Source: JAJDXW01 sp965202895 (GTDB taxonomy: Bacteria; Pseudomonadota; Gammaproteobacteria; HK1). From it: 64,000 bases of DNA. This document shows positions 40,527 through 49,842 of the stretch, piece by piece; position 1 is the first letter of the stretch; each line of letters starts with the position of its first letter. The notes below the pieces were generated by a model. That model saw only the letters and a list, made by a program, of their open reading frames with translations. It was not told where the DNA came from and did no database searches. The stretch covers positions 1,116,001 through 1,180,000 of the forward strand of contig OZ241901.1 of the NCBI GenBank assembly GCA_965202895.1, read 5' to 3'. Both the position numbers and the translations under genes were made by a program.

Positions 40527-41675
40527 ATGGCCCTCGACAAACGACGTTGCCGTGGATGGGTCCACGGGGTTTCGCGGGCGGCGGCGGGCCTTGCGGCGCT
40601 GCTCCCGCTCGGAGCGGCCCATGCGGCGTGGGAGCTCAACATGCCGCGTGGCGTGACCCTGATCAGCCGCGAGGCCTACGACCAGCACATGCTCATGTTG
40701 TGGTGGTGCGTCGGCATCGGGGTGGTCGTCTTCGGCGTCATGTTCTACTCCATGATCCGCCACCGGCGGGCCGCCGGCCACTCCGCCACGAACTTCCACC
40801 ACAACACCTTCGCCGAGATCGTGTGGACGGTCATTCCGGTGCTCATTCTCGTCCTGATGGCGATCCCGGCCACGCGGGCGCTCATCGTGATGGAGGACAC
40901 GTCGGAAGCCGACATGACCCTGAAGGTGACCGGCCACCAGTGGAAGTGGCGCTACGAGTACCTCGAGGACGACGTGGACTTCTTCAGCTCGCTCGCGCCC
41001 GAGAGCCGCGAGGCGATCTACTCGGATGCGTATTCGCGCGAGCACTACCTGCTCGAGGTCGACAACGAGGTGGTCCTTCCGGTCGGCCTCAAGGTCCGGA
41101 TCCTGCTTACCGCGAACGACGTCATCCATGCGTGGTGGGTGCCCGCGCTCGGCATGAAGAAGGACGCGATCCCGGGCTTCATCAACGAGCTGTGGACCCG
41201 CATCGACGAGCCCGGCGTGTACCGCGGACAGTGCGCGGAGCTGTGCGGCAAGGACCACGGGTACATGCCCATCGTGGTGCGGGCGGTCTCCCGCGAGGAG
41301 TACGCGGCCTGGGTCGGTGAGCAACACGCCGCGCGCGAGGTGGCGGCCCAGGCCGCGCTGCGCGACTGGTCGGTGGAGGAGCTGATGGCGCGCGGGGAGG
41401 AGGTCTATCTCACCGCGTGCGCGGCCTGCCACCAGCAGAACGGTGAGGGGGTCCCGCCGACCTTCCCCGCGATCACCGGCAGCCCGGTTGCGACCGGCCC
41501 CCTCGACACCCACCTCGACCGGGTCATGAACGGCAAGCCGGGCACCGCCATGGCCGCGTTCGCGGAGCAGCTCGACGACTCCGATCTCGCTGCGGTCATC
41601 ACCTTCCAACGCAATGCGTTGGGCAACGCGGTCGGCGACGTCGTCCAGCCGGCCGCCATCCGGGCAGTGCGCTGA
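40527..41675 (+). CDS. coxB: Cytochrome c oxidase subunit II with fused cytochrome c domain
   Basis: The CuA subunit of an aa3/caa3-type terminal oxidase, 382 residues. A signal sequence (ending GAAHA) is followed by two membrane helices and the cupredoxin domain with CuA ligands Cys236 and Cys240 in CAELCGKDHGYM and the aromatic WKWRYEY electron-entry patch. A C-terminal cytochrome c domain has CAACH (298-302) and a candidate Met ligand in GKPGTAM. The fusion lets it accept electrons from small donors directly. ATG 40527 has GGAGAG just upstream; a GTG at 40512 overlapping the previous stop is an alternative. CoxA follows. Confidence 0.95.
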   Translation: MALDKRRCRGWVHGVSRAAAGLAALLPLGAAHAAWELNMPRGVTLISREAYDQHMLMLWWCVGIGVVVFGVMFYSMIRHRRAAGHSATNFHHNTFAEIVWTVIPVLILVLMAIPATRALIVMEDTSEADMTLKVTGHQWKWRYEYLEDDVDFFSSLAPESREAIYSDAYSREHYLLEVDNEVVLPVGLKVRILLTANDVIHAWWVPALGMKKDAIPGFINELWTRIDEPGVYRGQCAELCGKDHGYMPIVVRAVSREEYAAWVGEQHAAREVAAQAALRDWSVEELMARGEEVYLTACAACHQQNGEGVPPTFPAITGSPVATGPLDTHLDRVMNGKPGTAMAAFAEQLDDSDLAAVITFQRNALGNAVGDVVQPAAIRAVR

Positions 41676-41727
41676 GGGGCCGCGGCTCCCGGGACCGCGA
41701 ACGGGAACGGCCAGGAGGATTGTGGAA

Positions 41728-43317
<1,590 letters not shown>

Positions 43318-43325
43318 GACGCCCC

Positions 43326-43451
43326 TTGGGCGACGCTCGCGGTGAGGCGGAACGCAGGCGCAGGTCCAACGTCCGGCTCGCGCTGGCGATCGGGATCGTG
43401 GCGGTGGGGTTCTACGTGCTCATGTTCGTGACGGGGTGGCTCCGGTGGTGA
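43326..43451 (+). CDS. Cytochrome oxidase small assembly-type protein (41 aa)
   Basis: A very small gene between coxA and cox11. From TTG it encodes a charged N-terminus (GDARGEAERRRRSNVRL) and a single membrane helix (ALAIGIVAVGFYVLMFVTGW) ending LRW. Small single-helix proteins of this size and position are common between subunit I and Cox11 in beta- and gammaproteobacteria and are thought to aid oxidase assembly. Its TGA overlaps the cox11 GTG (GTGA), which supports it being translated. The TTG start is the only one in frame. Confidence 0.65.
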   Translation: MGDARGEAERRRRSNVRLALAIGIVAVGFYVLMFVTGWLRW

Positions 43452-44062
43452 GCACCGCCCGCCCGCCGCCCGCCGCCCGCCCGGCCGCGCGCGCGAACCG
43501 CCGGCTGGCGCTCCGGCTGCTCGTGGTGACCGCCGCCATGTTCGGCTTCGGCTACGCCCTCGTTCCGCTGTACGAGATCGTGTGCGACGTCACCGGGATC
43601 GGCGGCCGCACCGGGGTCGTCTCCGAGGCGGCGGCCAAGGCCGGCGCGGTGGACCCGACGAGGGTGGTCGAGGTCCAGTTCGTCGCCACCGTCAGCAGCG
43701 GGCTGCGCTGGACGTTCGAGGGTCCGGAGAAGCCGCTCGAGGTCCATCCCGGAGAGGTATACGAGGCGAACTTCTCCGCCTCGAACCTCTCGCGCCGCCC
43801 GGTGGTCGCCCAGGCGGTCCCGAGCGTCACCCCGGCCGGCGCCGCCGCGCACTTCGACAAGATCGAATGCTTCTGCTTTACCCGGCAGCGCCTCGAGCCC
43901 GGAGAGACCCGCGACATGCCGGTGCGCTTCGTGGTGAATGAGGAGATCCCGCGCCGGATCGGCACCCTGACCCTCGCCTATACCTTCTTCGAGGCGGAGC
44001 CCGACGCCCGATCGGCAGCCCGGGACGCCGCCGCCAGTGACGGAACCCGGACCAATGGCTGA
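43448..44062 (+). CDS. ctaG: Cytochrome c oxidase assembly protein Cox11/CtaG
   Basis: A copper chaperone for CuB of subunit I, 204 residues. One N-terminal membrane helix (LALRLLVVTAAMFGFGYALV) is followed by the periplasmic immunoglobulin-like domain. The copper site CFCF (Cys141 and Cys143) and the YEIVCDVTGIGG motif with its Cys are intact. GTG at 43448 is preferred because it overlaps the preceding stop; GTGs at 43436 and 43445 are alternatives. The C-terminus overlaps the coxC start by eight bases. Confidence 0.93.
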   Translation: MSTARPPPAARPAARANRRLALRLLVVTAAMFGFGYALVPLYEIVCDVTGIGGRTGVVSEAAAKAGAVDPTRVVEVQFVATVSSGLRWTFEGPEKPLEVHPGEVYEANFSASNLSRRPVVAQAVPSVTPAGAAAHFDKIECFCFTRQRLEPGETRDMPVRFVVNEEIPRRIGTLTLAYTFFEAEPDARSAARDAAASDGTRTNG

Positions 44063-44915
44063 AGCCCAGTACTACCTTCCCCACGGCACGCGGTGGCCCA
44101 TCCTGGGCTCCATCGGCCTCACCGCCCTCGTCGGCGGCTTCGCGGCGCTGCTCAACGGCGCGAGCCTCGCGTCGCTGGTGATGGTCCTCGGAGCCGTGAT
44201 CCTCGTGGCCATGATGTTCCTCTGGTTCGGCCAAGTGGTCCGGGAGAGCGAGTCCCGCGTCTACAACGACCAGGTCGACCGCTCGTTCCGGTGGGGGATG
44301 GGGTGGTTCATCTTCTCCGAGGTGTGCTTCTTCGGCGCCTTCTTCGGGGCGCTCTTCTACGCGCGGGTCTACTCCGTGCCCTGGCTGGGGGGCGAGGGAA
44401 CCGGGGCGGCGACGAATCTGTTCCTCTGGCCGGCGTTCGATTCGGTGTGGCCGACCAACGGCCCGGAAGCGCTCGGGGGTGCGTTCCGGGTGATGGAGGC
44501 GTGGGGGATCCCCGCCCTGAACACGATCATCCTCCTCTCGAGCGGAGGCACGGTGACCTGGGCGCACTGGGGCATCCTCAAGGGAAACCGCGGGCAGTTC
44601 GTCGGGGGGCTGCTGCTGACGGTCGTGCTCGGCTTCCTGTTCGTCGGCCTGCAGGCATTCGAGTACTACGAAGCCTACGCTCACCTGAACCTCAAGCTGA
44701 CGACCGGGATCTACGGATCGACCTTCTTCATGCTCACCGGGTTCCACGGGGCCCACGTCACCATCGGCGCGATCATGCTCGCCGTGGTCATGCTGAGGGG
44801 CATGAAGGGGCACTTCGACCCCAAGCACCATTTCGCGTTCGAGGCCGCGGCCTGGTACTGGCACTTCGTCGACGTGGTGTGGCTCGGGCTGTTCATCTTC
44901 GTCTACTGGCTCTGA
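44055..44915 (+). CDS. coxC: Cytochrome c oxidase subunit III
   Basis: The third core subunit, 286 residues, seven predicted helices. Family signatures include the N-terminal YYLPHGTRWPILGSIGL, RWGMGWFIFSEVCFFGAFF with the conserved Glu, FEYYEAYAHLNLK, and the C-terminal HFAFEAAAWYWHFVDVVWL. It stabilises proton pumping by subunit I. ATG 44055 begins directly with the conserved N-terminus; a GTG at 44037 is the alternative. It ends the first block of the oxidase operon, with DUF2909 convergent 30 bp later. Confidence 0.96.
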   Translation: MAEAQYYLPHGTRWPILGSIGLTALVGGFAALLNGASLASLVMVLGAVILVAMMFLWFGQVVRESESRVYNDQVDRSFRWGMGWFIFSEVCFFGAFFGALFYARVYSVPWLGGEGTGAATNLFLWPAFDSVWPTNGPEALGGAFRVMEAWGIPALNTIILLSSGGTVTWAHWGILKGNRGQFVGGLLLTVVLGFLFVGLQAFEYYEAYAHLNLKLTTGIYGSTFFMLTGFHGAHVTIGAIMLAVVMLRGMKGHFDPKHHFAFEAAAWYWHFVDVVWLGLFIFVYWL

Positions 44916-44945
44916 GAGGGCCGCCGAGGGGGCGGCGGGGCGCGT

Positions 44946-45152
44946 TCACAGCCCATGCGGACGAATGAGGCCCGCCCACCAGAGCACGAAGAGAAGCACG
45001 AACAGCCCGGCGGACATGCCGATCCGGACGGTCAGGGCCTTCGCGGTCCGGCCCGAGCTTTCCCGGCCCCGGACGAGGTGGACCAGGGCGGAGCCCAGGC
45101 TCGCCAGAATGCCGACGAATATCAGTACGATGATGATTGTTGCGAAGTCCAT
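44946..45152 (-). CDS. DUF2909 twin-transmembrane protein
   Basis: A 68-residue protein with two membrane helices (IIIVLIFVGILASLGSALVH and MSAGLFVLLFVLWWAGLI) joined by a basic loop (RGRESSGRTAKALTVR). It matches the DUF2909 twin-helix family found beside coxC and SURF1 in proteobacteria, typically on the opposite strand as here. A role in oxidase assembly is inferred only from context. ATG 45152 starts just before the first helix; farther upstream the frame reads as non-coding. Confidence 0.8.
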   Translation of the reverse strand: MDFATIIIVLIFVGILASLGSALVHLVRGRESSGRTAKALTVRIGMSAGLFVLLFVLWWAGLIRPHGL

Positions 45153-45257
45153 GGGGCCTTGCTGCCGATCCGGGTCACCGGCGGGGAGTGTAGCCCGCAT
45201 TCGACGGTCCGCGTTGCCGCGGCCCCAGGGGAAGGCGGCGCTCTCTCGTCATCGCCC

Positions 45258-45989
45258 TTGAAGCCGGCCGGCTACCGGTTCTCGCCTTCCCTTCTGCCGA
45301 CCGCGGCGGCGGCGGTGCTGTTCGCGTTTCTCTGCGGCCTCGGCTTCTGGCAGCTCGACCGGGCGGCCGGCAAGGAGGAACGGCAGGCCGCCTTCGAGGC
45401 GCGGCGAGCCGTCGTCCTGGACGAGGCCGTCCTGAATGAACCCGGAGCCGGCGGGGAGGCCCCCGAGTTCGCGCGCGTCGACCTCGAGGGCCGCTACGAC
45501 CCGTCGCGCCAGTTCCTCCAGGACAACCGCACCCACCGGGGCCGGGCGGGGTACTACGTGCTCACCCCCTTTCGGACCGCGGGCCATCGGGCGGTGCTCG
45601 TCAACCGGGGATGGGTGCCGGCCGGATCGGATCGGGCCGTCCTCCCCGACGTCGACGCCCCCGGGGGCGAGCAGCGCCTGCGGGGAACCGTGCGCTTTCC
45701 CCGCGAAGGCCTGTACGTCCTCGGCGACACCGGCTACGCGGCGGCCGGATGGCCGCGCGTGGTGCAGCGGGTGGAGATCGACGCCATGCGGCGTTCGCTC
45801 GGCTATCCTCTCGCCGCATGGCTCGTCGCCCTGGACCCGGACGCTCCGCACGGATACGTCCGGGAGTGGAAGGCCGCCCCCGGGCTCACCCCGGATCGGC
45901 ATCGTGGGTATGCCTTTCAATGGTTTGCGCTCGCGGCGGCCCTGCTCGCGATCTGGGTCGCGGTGAACTTGAAACGACCCGGGGCGTGA
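45258..45989 (+). CDS. SURF1 family cytochrome oxidase assembly protein
   Basis: SURF1 helps insert heme a into subunit I. The protein has 243 residues, with an N-terminal helix (AAAAVLFAFLCGLGFWQLDRA) carrying the GxWQLxRxxxK signature, a periplasmic domain with VNRGWVPAG, and a C-terminal helix (QWFALAAALLAIWVAVNLK) that includes the conserved GYAFQWF. TTG is the only in-frame start near the expected N-terminus, but no good ribosome-binding site precedes it, so the start is uncertain. It lies between DUF2909 and the 46.1-kb membrane protein. Confidence 0.88.
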   Translation: MKPAGYRFSPSLLPTAAAAVLFAFLCGLGFWQLDRAAGKEERQAAFEARRAVVLDEAVLNEPGAGGEAPEFARVDLEGRYDPSRQFLQDNRTHRGRAGYYVLTPFRTAGHRAVLVNRGWVPAGSDRAVLPDVDAPGGEQRLRGTVRFPREGLYVLGDTGYAAAGWPRVVQRVEIDAMRRSLGYPLAAWLVALDPDAPHGYVREWKAAPGLTPDRHRGYAFQWFALAAALLAIWVAVNLKRPGA

Positions 45990-46101
45990 CCGGCAGGCGA
46001 CTCCCGCGGACGGCGGGAAGGGGGCCGCTGCCCGCCGGGAAGGCGCCTGCGGCGGGGCCGATCGGGTCCATGAGGCCCCGCCCCGACACCCGGGCCGGCG
46101 C

Positions 46102-46743
46102 GTGGCCCTTGCCAACGGCGCCTCCCCCGCCCTTTCGGCGGACCGCCGCCGCGGGAGCCGGCGGGACGTGCTGACCCGGCCGAGACTCGTACTCCTCGGG
46201 CTTCTCGCCGTGTTCGTGGCGCCGCCCGTGCTTGCGCTCGTCTTCTACGCGGGGGTCGGGTCGTGGTTCGCCCCGGAGACCGTGAACCGCGGGTCTCTCC
46301 TCGATCCGCCCCGCCCCGCCCCGCGGGATCGTCTCGTCCTCGTGAGCGGAGACGTTCTTCCCGAGGACTTTCTGGACCGCCGGTGGACCCTCGTCCACCT
46401 CGCCGCGGATGGATGCGGAAGCGCTTGCGGGGCGGTGCTCGAGGCGATGCGTCAGGCGCATCTGGCGCTCGGGCGGGATCGGGCGCGGGTTCAGCGGCTG
46501 GTGCTCGTCCCGGCCGCGTCTTCCCTCCCGGCCGATATCGACCACCCGGCGGCGACGGCTACCGCCGCCTGGCGGCGCTCCCTTCGCGGGCCGCCCGACG
46601 GCGGGGCGGAAAAGGGACGCGGCGTCTGGCTCGTGGACCCGCGTCGCTTCGTGGTCTCGTACTTCCCGGCGGGGGCTGGCCCGCGCGCGATCAAGGACGA
46701 TCTCGCCCGCCTCCTCAAGCACTCGAAGTGGCAGACCGGATGA
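46102..46743 (+). CDS. Membrane-anchored thioredoxin-fold-like protein of the oxidase operon
   Basis: A 213-residue protein with one N-terminal membrane helix (LVLLGLLAVFVAPPVLALVFY) and a periplasmic domain. It has WTLVHLAADGCGSACGAVLE, a CxxxC pair at the spot where Sco1/SenC proteins hold their copper cysteines, followed by VQRLVLVPA and a C-terminal VWLVDPRRFVVSYFP resembling the Sco C-terminal strand. Proteins of this type stand between SURF1 and CtaA in many gammaproteobacterial cox operons. A role in copper or thiol handling for oxidase assembly is inferred. GTG 46102 or GTG 46168 may be the start. Confidence 0.72.
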   Translation: MALANGASPALSADRRRGSRRDVLTRPRLVLLGLLAVFVAPPVLALVFYAGVGSWFAPETVNRGSLLDPPRPAPRDRLVLVSGDVLPEDFLDRRWTLVHLAADGCGSACGAVLEAMRQAHLALGRDRARVQRLVLVPAASSLPADIDHPAATATAAWRRSLRGPPDGGAEKGRGVWLVDPRRFVVSYFPAGAGPRAIKDDLARLLKHSKWQTG

Positions 46744-47161
46744 CCCGAGCCGAGCAGTGCGGGCGGCGGACGGGGTCGGCAGACCCCCGAGGCTCGGCCT
46801 GCGCCGTTGCCGACGTTCACCGGGCCGGCCGCGCCTTCCCCCGCGGCCGGCCGGCGGCGTTCGCGAATGGGCTCGCTTCGGATCGCGGCGGCGGCGAACG
46901 GCGCCGCATCCGAACCCTGGCTGGTGTTCGGGGACGGGAGGACGGTCTCTCGGGGGCCTCCTGGTGGTCTTGGCGGACGGACCGCACGGTATCGAGGAAT
47001 GCGAGCGGGCACAAGGTGTGCCGGACCGATGATGGCACCGTATCCTGTTTCGGACGAACAATCGGATGGTTACGTCCGAGGACCGCAAGGCTCGGGGTAA
47101 GGCCCGCCCCATCCCGGCTCACGGTGGTGGAGATGGGTTACCGGAACGGCGGGTCCGGTTG
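46744..47161. other. 418-bp intergenic region before ctaA
   Basis: No gene with a recognisable signature was found. The open frames through it read as Arg/Pro/Gly-rich shadow sequence. An alternative in-frame ATG for ctaA lies at 47066, but the extra residues do not resemble the family. Confidence 0.45.
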
Positions 47162-48139
47162 ATGCGCGAACGGGGGGTTCGGCGGCTCGCGTTCGCAATC
47201 GCGGTGCTCGCGTTCGTCGTCGCGGTGCTCGGTGCGTGGGTGCGGCTCACGGGGGCGGGGCTCGGCTGCCCGGACTGGCCGGGCTGCTACGGCCGGATGG
47301 TGATCGGTCCGGCCGGATCCGGGCTCGGGGCGCCCGTCGAGGGAGGGAAGGCGTGGCGCGAGATGGTCCATCGCTACGCCGCGGGCGCTCTCGGGGTGGG
47401 GACCCTGGCCCTCGCGTTCGCCGCGGTCCGCAACCGGCGGCGGGAGGGGGGCGGGCCGATCGCCCTTCCCGTCGCCCTCGTGGCTCTCGTCGCGTTTCAG
47501 GCCGCCCTCGGGGCGTGGACGGTCACCCTGCGGTTGCAGCCGGCGGTCGTGGTCGCTCACCTCCTCGGGGGGATGGCGATACTCGGCATGCTGTGGCGGC
47601 TCTACCTCGGTCCCTCCTCCCGCCCCCCTCTCCCGCAGCCGGGTTGGGTCCGGCCCGCCGCCGCGGCCGGGATCGCGGTGCTCGCATTCCAGATCGCGCT
47701 CGGGGGCTGGACCAGCGCCAACTACGCGGCGCTCGCGTGTCCCGACCTTCCCACCTGCCACGGAAGCTGGTGGCCGGACGGGGACTACGGGGCCGGCTTC
47801 CGGCTGTGGCAGGAATCCGGCTCCGGGTTCGAGGGAGGGGTGCTCTCCGTCGAGGCGCGGATCGCGATCCACGTGGTGCATCGCATCGGCGCGCTCGTCA
47901 CCGTCCTGTACCTCGGGGGGCTCTGCGCGGCGGCCATGCTGCGGGGCCGGCCGGCTGCCGGAGGGTTCGCCGCGGCGACCCTCTCCGTCTTCGGGCTGCT
48001 CGTCGTCCAGTCGGCGCTCGGCGTGTCGAACGTGTGGCTCGGATTGCCGCTCTGGGCGGCCGTCGCCCATAATGCGGGGGCAGCGCTTCTGCTCCTTGCG
48101 CTCATCACGATGCATCACCGCTCAGGCCGACGATCATGA
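47162..48139 (+). CDS. ctaA: Heme A synthase (CtaA/COX15)
   Basis: Converts heme O to heme A by oxidising the C8 methyl group; 325 residues and eight helices. The N-terminal helix ends in VRLTGAGLGCPDWPGCYG, with the conserved cysteine pair region of COX15-type enzymes. The heme-binding histidines are visible in MVHRYAAG, VAHLLGG, HVVHRIGA and VAHNAGA. The start is placed at the ATG before RERGVRRLAF because the conserved first helix begins there. Its stop overlaps the ctaB ATG (ATGA), so the two are coupled. Confidence 0.94.
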   Translation: MRERGVRRLAFAIAVLAFVVAVLGAWVRLTGAGLGCPDWPGCYGRMVIGPAGSGLGAPVEGGKAWREMVHRYAAGALGVGTLALAFAAVRNRRREGGGPIALPVALVALVAFQAALGAWTVTLRLQPAVVVAHLLGGMAILGMLWRLYLGPSSRPPLPQPGWVRPAAAAGIAVLAFQIALGGWTSANYAALACPDLPTCHGSWWPDGDYGAGFRLWQESGSGFEGGVLSVEARIAIHVVHRIGALVTVLYLGGLCAAAMLRGRPAAGGFAAATLSVFGLLVVQSALGVSNVWLGLPLWAAVAHNAGAALLLLALITMHHRSGRRS

Positions 48140-49062
48140 CCGTTCCTCGGGCGGGCGCCGCCGCGGCCGGCCCGGGCTCCTTCTCGGTGCGCCGCTTCTT
48201 CATCGCCTGCGTCGAGGTGTGCAAGCCGAAGATCGTGGCGACCATCGTCTTCACCGCGGTGGTGGGGATGTTCCTCGCGGTCCCCGGAATGGTGCCCGTC
48301 CACCTCCTCCTCGCCGGCTCCGTGGGCATCGGCCTCGGGGCGGCGGCCGGAGCCGCCTTCAACCACGCGGTGGAGCGCCGGGTCGACGCGGTCATGGCCC
48401 GCACCCGGAACCGCCCGGTGGTGTCCGGCGTGCTCGCCCCCCGGACCGTGACGGTCTTCGCCTGCATCCTCGCGGCCGGCTCCACCGGCGTGCTCCTCAT
48501 CTGGGTCAACTGGCTGGCGGCGGCGCTGACCCTGGTGTCGACGACCGCGTACGCGGTGGTCTATACGGTGTGGCTGAAGCCCGCCACGCCGCAGAACATC
48601 GTCATCGGGGGTGCGGCCGGCGCGATGCCGCCCGTCATCGGCTGGTCCGCGGTGACCGGGGCGGTGGATCCGCACGCCCTGCTCCTCTTTCTCATCATCT
48701 TCGCCTGGACCCCCCCGCATTTCTGGGCGCTCGCCATCCACCGGCGCAGCGAGTACGCGGCGGCCGACGTCCCCATGCTCCCGGTCACCCACGGGGTCGC
48801 GTTCACCCGGCTCCAGATCCTGCTCTACACCGTGCTGCTCCTCGTCGCGAGCCTGTTGCCCTACGTCACCCGCATGAGCGGGATCGTCTATCTCGCGGGC
48901 GCGGTGGTCTTCGGCGCCGGGTTCGCGTACTACGCGGTCGCGCTCCTGTACCGGGACGATCCGGCCCTCCCGATGAGGACCTTCGGCTACTCGATCGTGT
49001 ACCTCTTCGGGATTTTCGCCTGCCTGCTGGTGGACCACCATTTCCAGTTGAAGATGGTCTGA
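48136..49062 (+). CDS. ctaB: Protoheme IX farnesyltransferase (heme O synthase)
   Basis: Transfers a farnesyl group to heme b to give heme O, the substrate of CtaA; 308 residues. The UbiA-type prenyltransferase motifs NHAVERRVDAVMARTRNRP (first Asp motif) and the second, in FAWTPPHFWALA, are intact, with about nine helices. The N-terminal CKPKIVATIVFTAVVG is typical of COX10/CyoE. It is the last gene of the oxidase block, with the DUF3726 gene convergent 78 bp downstream. Confidence 0.95.
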   Translation: MTVPRAGAAAAGPGSFSVRRFFIACVEVCKPKIVATIVFTAVVGMFLAVPGMVPVHLLLAGSVGIGLGAAAGAAFNHAVERRVDAVMARTRNRPVVSGVLAPRTVTVFACILAAGSTGVLLIWVNWLAAALTLVSTTAYAVVYTVWLKPATPQNIVIGGAAGAMPPVIGWSAVTGAVDPHALLLFLIIFAWTPPHFWALAIHRRSEYAAADVPMLPVTHGVAFTRLQILLYTVLLLVASLLPYVTRMSGIVYLAGAVVFGAGFAYYAVALLYRDDPALPMRTFGYSIVYLFGIFACLLVDHHFQLKMV

Positions 49063-49140
49063 CCGCCCGGATGGCCCGACCGCCCGGCGACGCCGCCACC
49101 CGGCCGGAAGACGGAAGCCCGGGGAGAGGGCAGGGGGGCG

Positions 49141-49842
49141 CTACTCGTTGTCGTCGACCTCCGCCCCGGCCCCCCGCGAGTGGGAGCGCTCGGTGGCCGG
49201 GACGAGGATGCGGGCCGCCGCTTCGCGGATCTCCCGCCAATCACCGGGAGCGAGCCGGAGGCCGCTCGCGAGCGTTGCGCGGTGGCGCGCGTCGAGCTCC
49301 CGCGCGGACAGCCGGGCGCGGGGCGGCGCGGGCGGCAGGGGGGTGTGCGGCAGCCCCGGCGCGGCGACGAGCTGCACGTCGGCCGTGTCGAGGTCCGCGA
49401 ACGAACGGTCCAGGGTCGTCTCCCCGTTCGCGACCAGCGCCCGGCTCGCTCCCGCTCGCAGCACGAAGTGGAGGCCCGGGCCGGCCTGGGCCGCGGCTTC
49501 CGGGAGGAGGGTGCGCGGAGAGCGGCAGCCCAGGAGGACGACAGGGGCGCCCGCCGCCAGCATCGCCGCCTCGATGAGCGTGCTGCCCCAGACCAGGACC
49601 GGGCAGCCCGCGAGGTCCACGCGGTTGCCGACGAGGCCCGGCCGCCGGATTGCGGGGCCCGAAGCCGCGCGAAGGTCCGACAGGAGTGCGGCGGCCCCCC
49701 GGAGCCCGCGCGACTCGAGCCATACCACGGAGCGCGCGCCGTCCCGCTCGGCGCCGGCCGGTGCGCCGGCCCCGTCGAGCGCGCGGCTCGCGGCGGTGCG
49801 GAGCTCCGCCAAGGAGACGTGTATCCGGTCCGCCCCGCTCAC
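49141..49842 (-). CDS. DUF3726 domain-containing protein
   Basis: A 233-residue protein whose N-terminus (IHVSLAELRTAASRALDGAG followed by AVVWLESRGLRG-like sequence) matches the DUF3726 family. No catalytic motif was recognised and no membrane segment or signal peptide is present. GTG 49842 overlaps the stop of the 554-residue gene (GTGA), so it is translationally coupled to it. The last ~15 residues are acidic. Function is unknown; the neighbours suggest a shared pathway with a methyltransferase. Confidence 0.7.
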   Translation of the reverse strand: MSGADRIHVSLAELRTAASRALDGAGAPAGAERDGARSVVWLESRGLRGAAALLSDLRAASGPAIRRPGLVGNRVDLAGCPVLVWGSTLIEAAMLAAGAPVVLLGCRSPRTLLPEAAAQAGPGLHFVLRAGASRALVANGETTLDRSFADLDTADVQLVAAPGLPHTPLPPAPPRARLSARELDARHRATLASGLRLAPGDWREIREAAARILVPATERSHSRGAGAEVDDNE

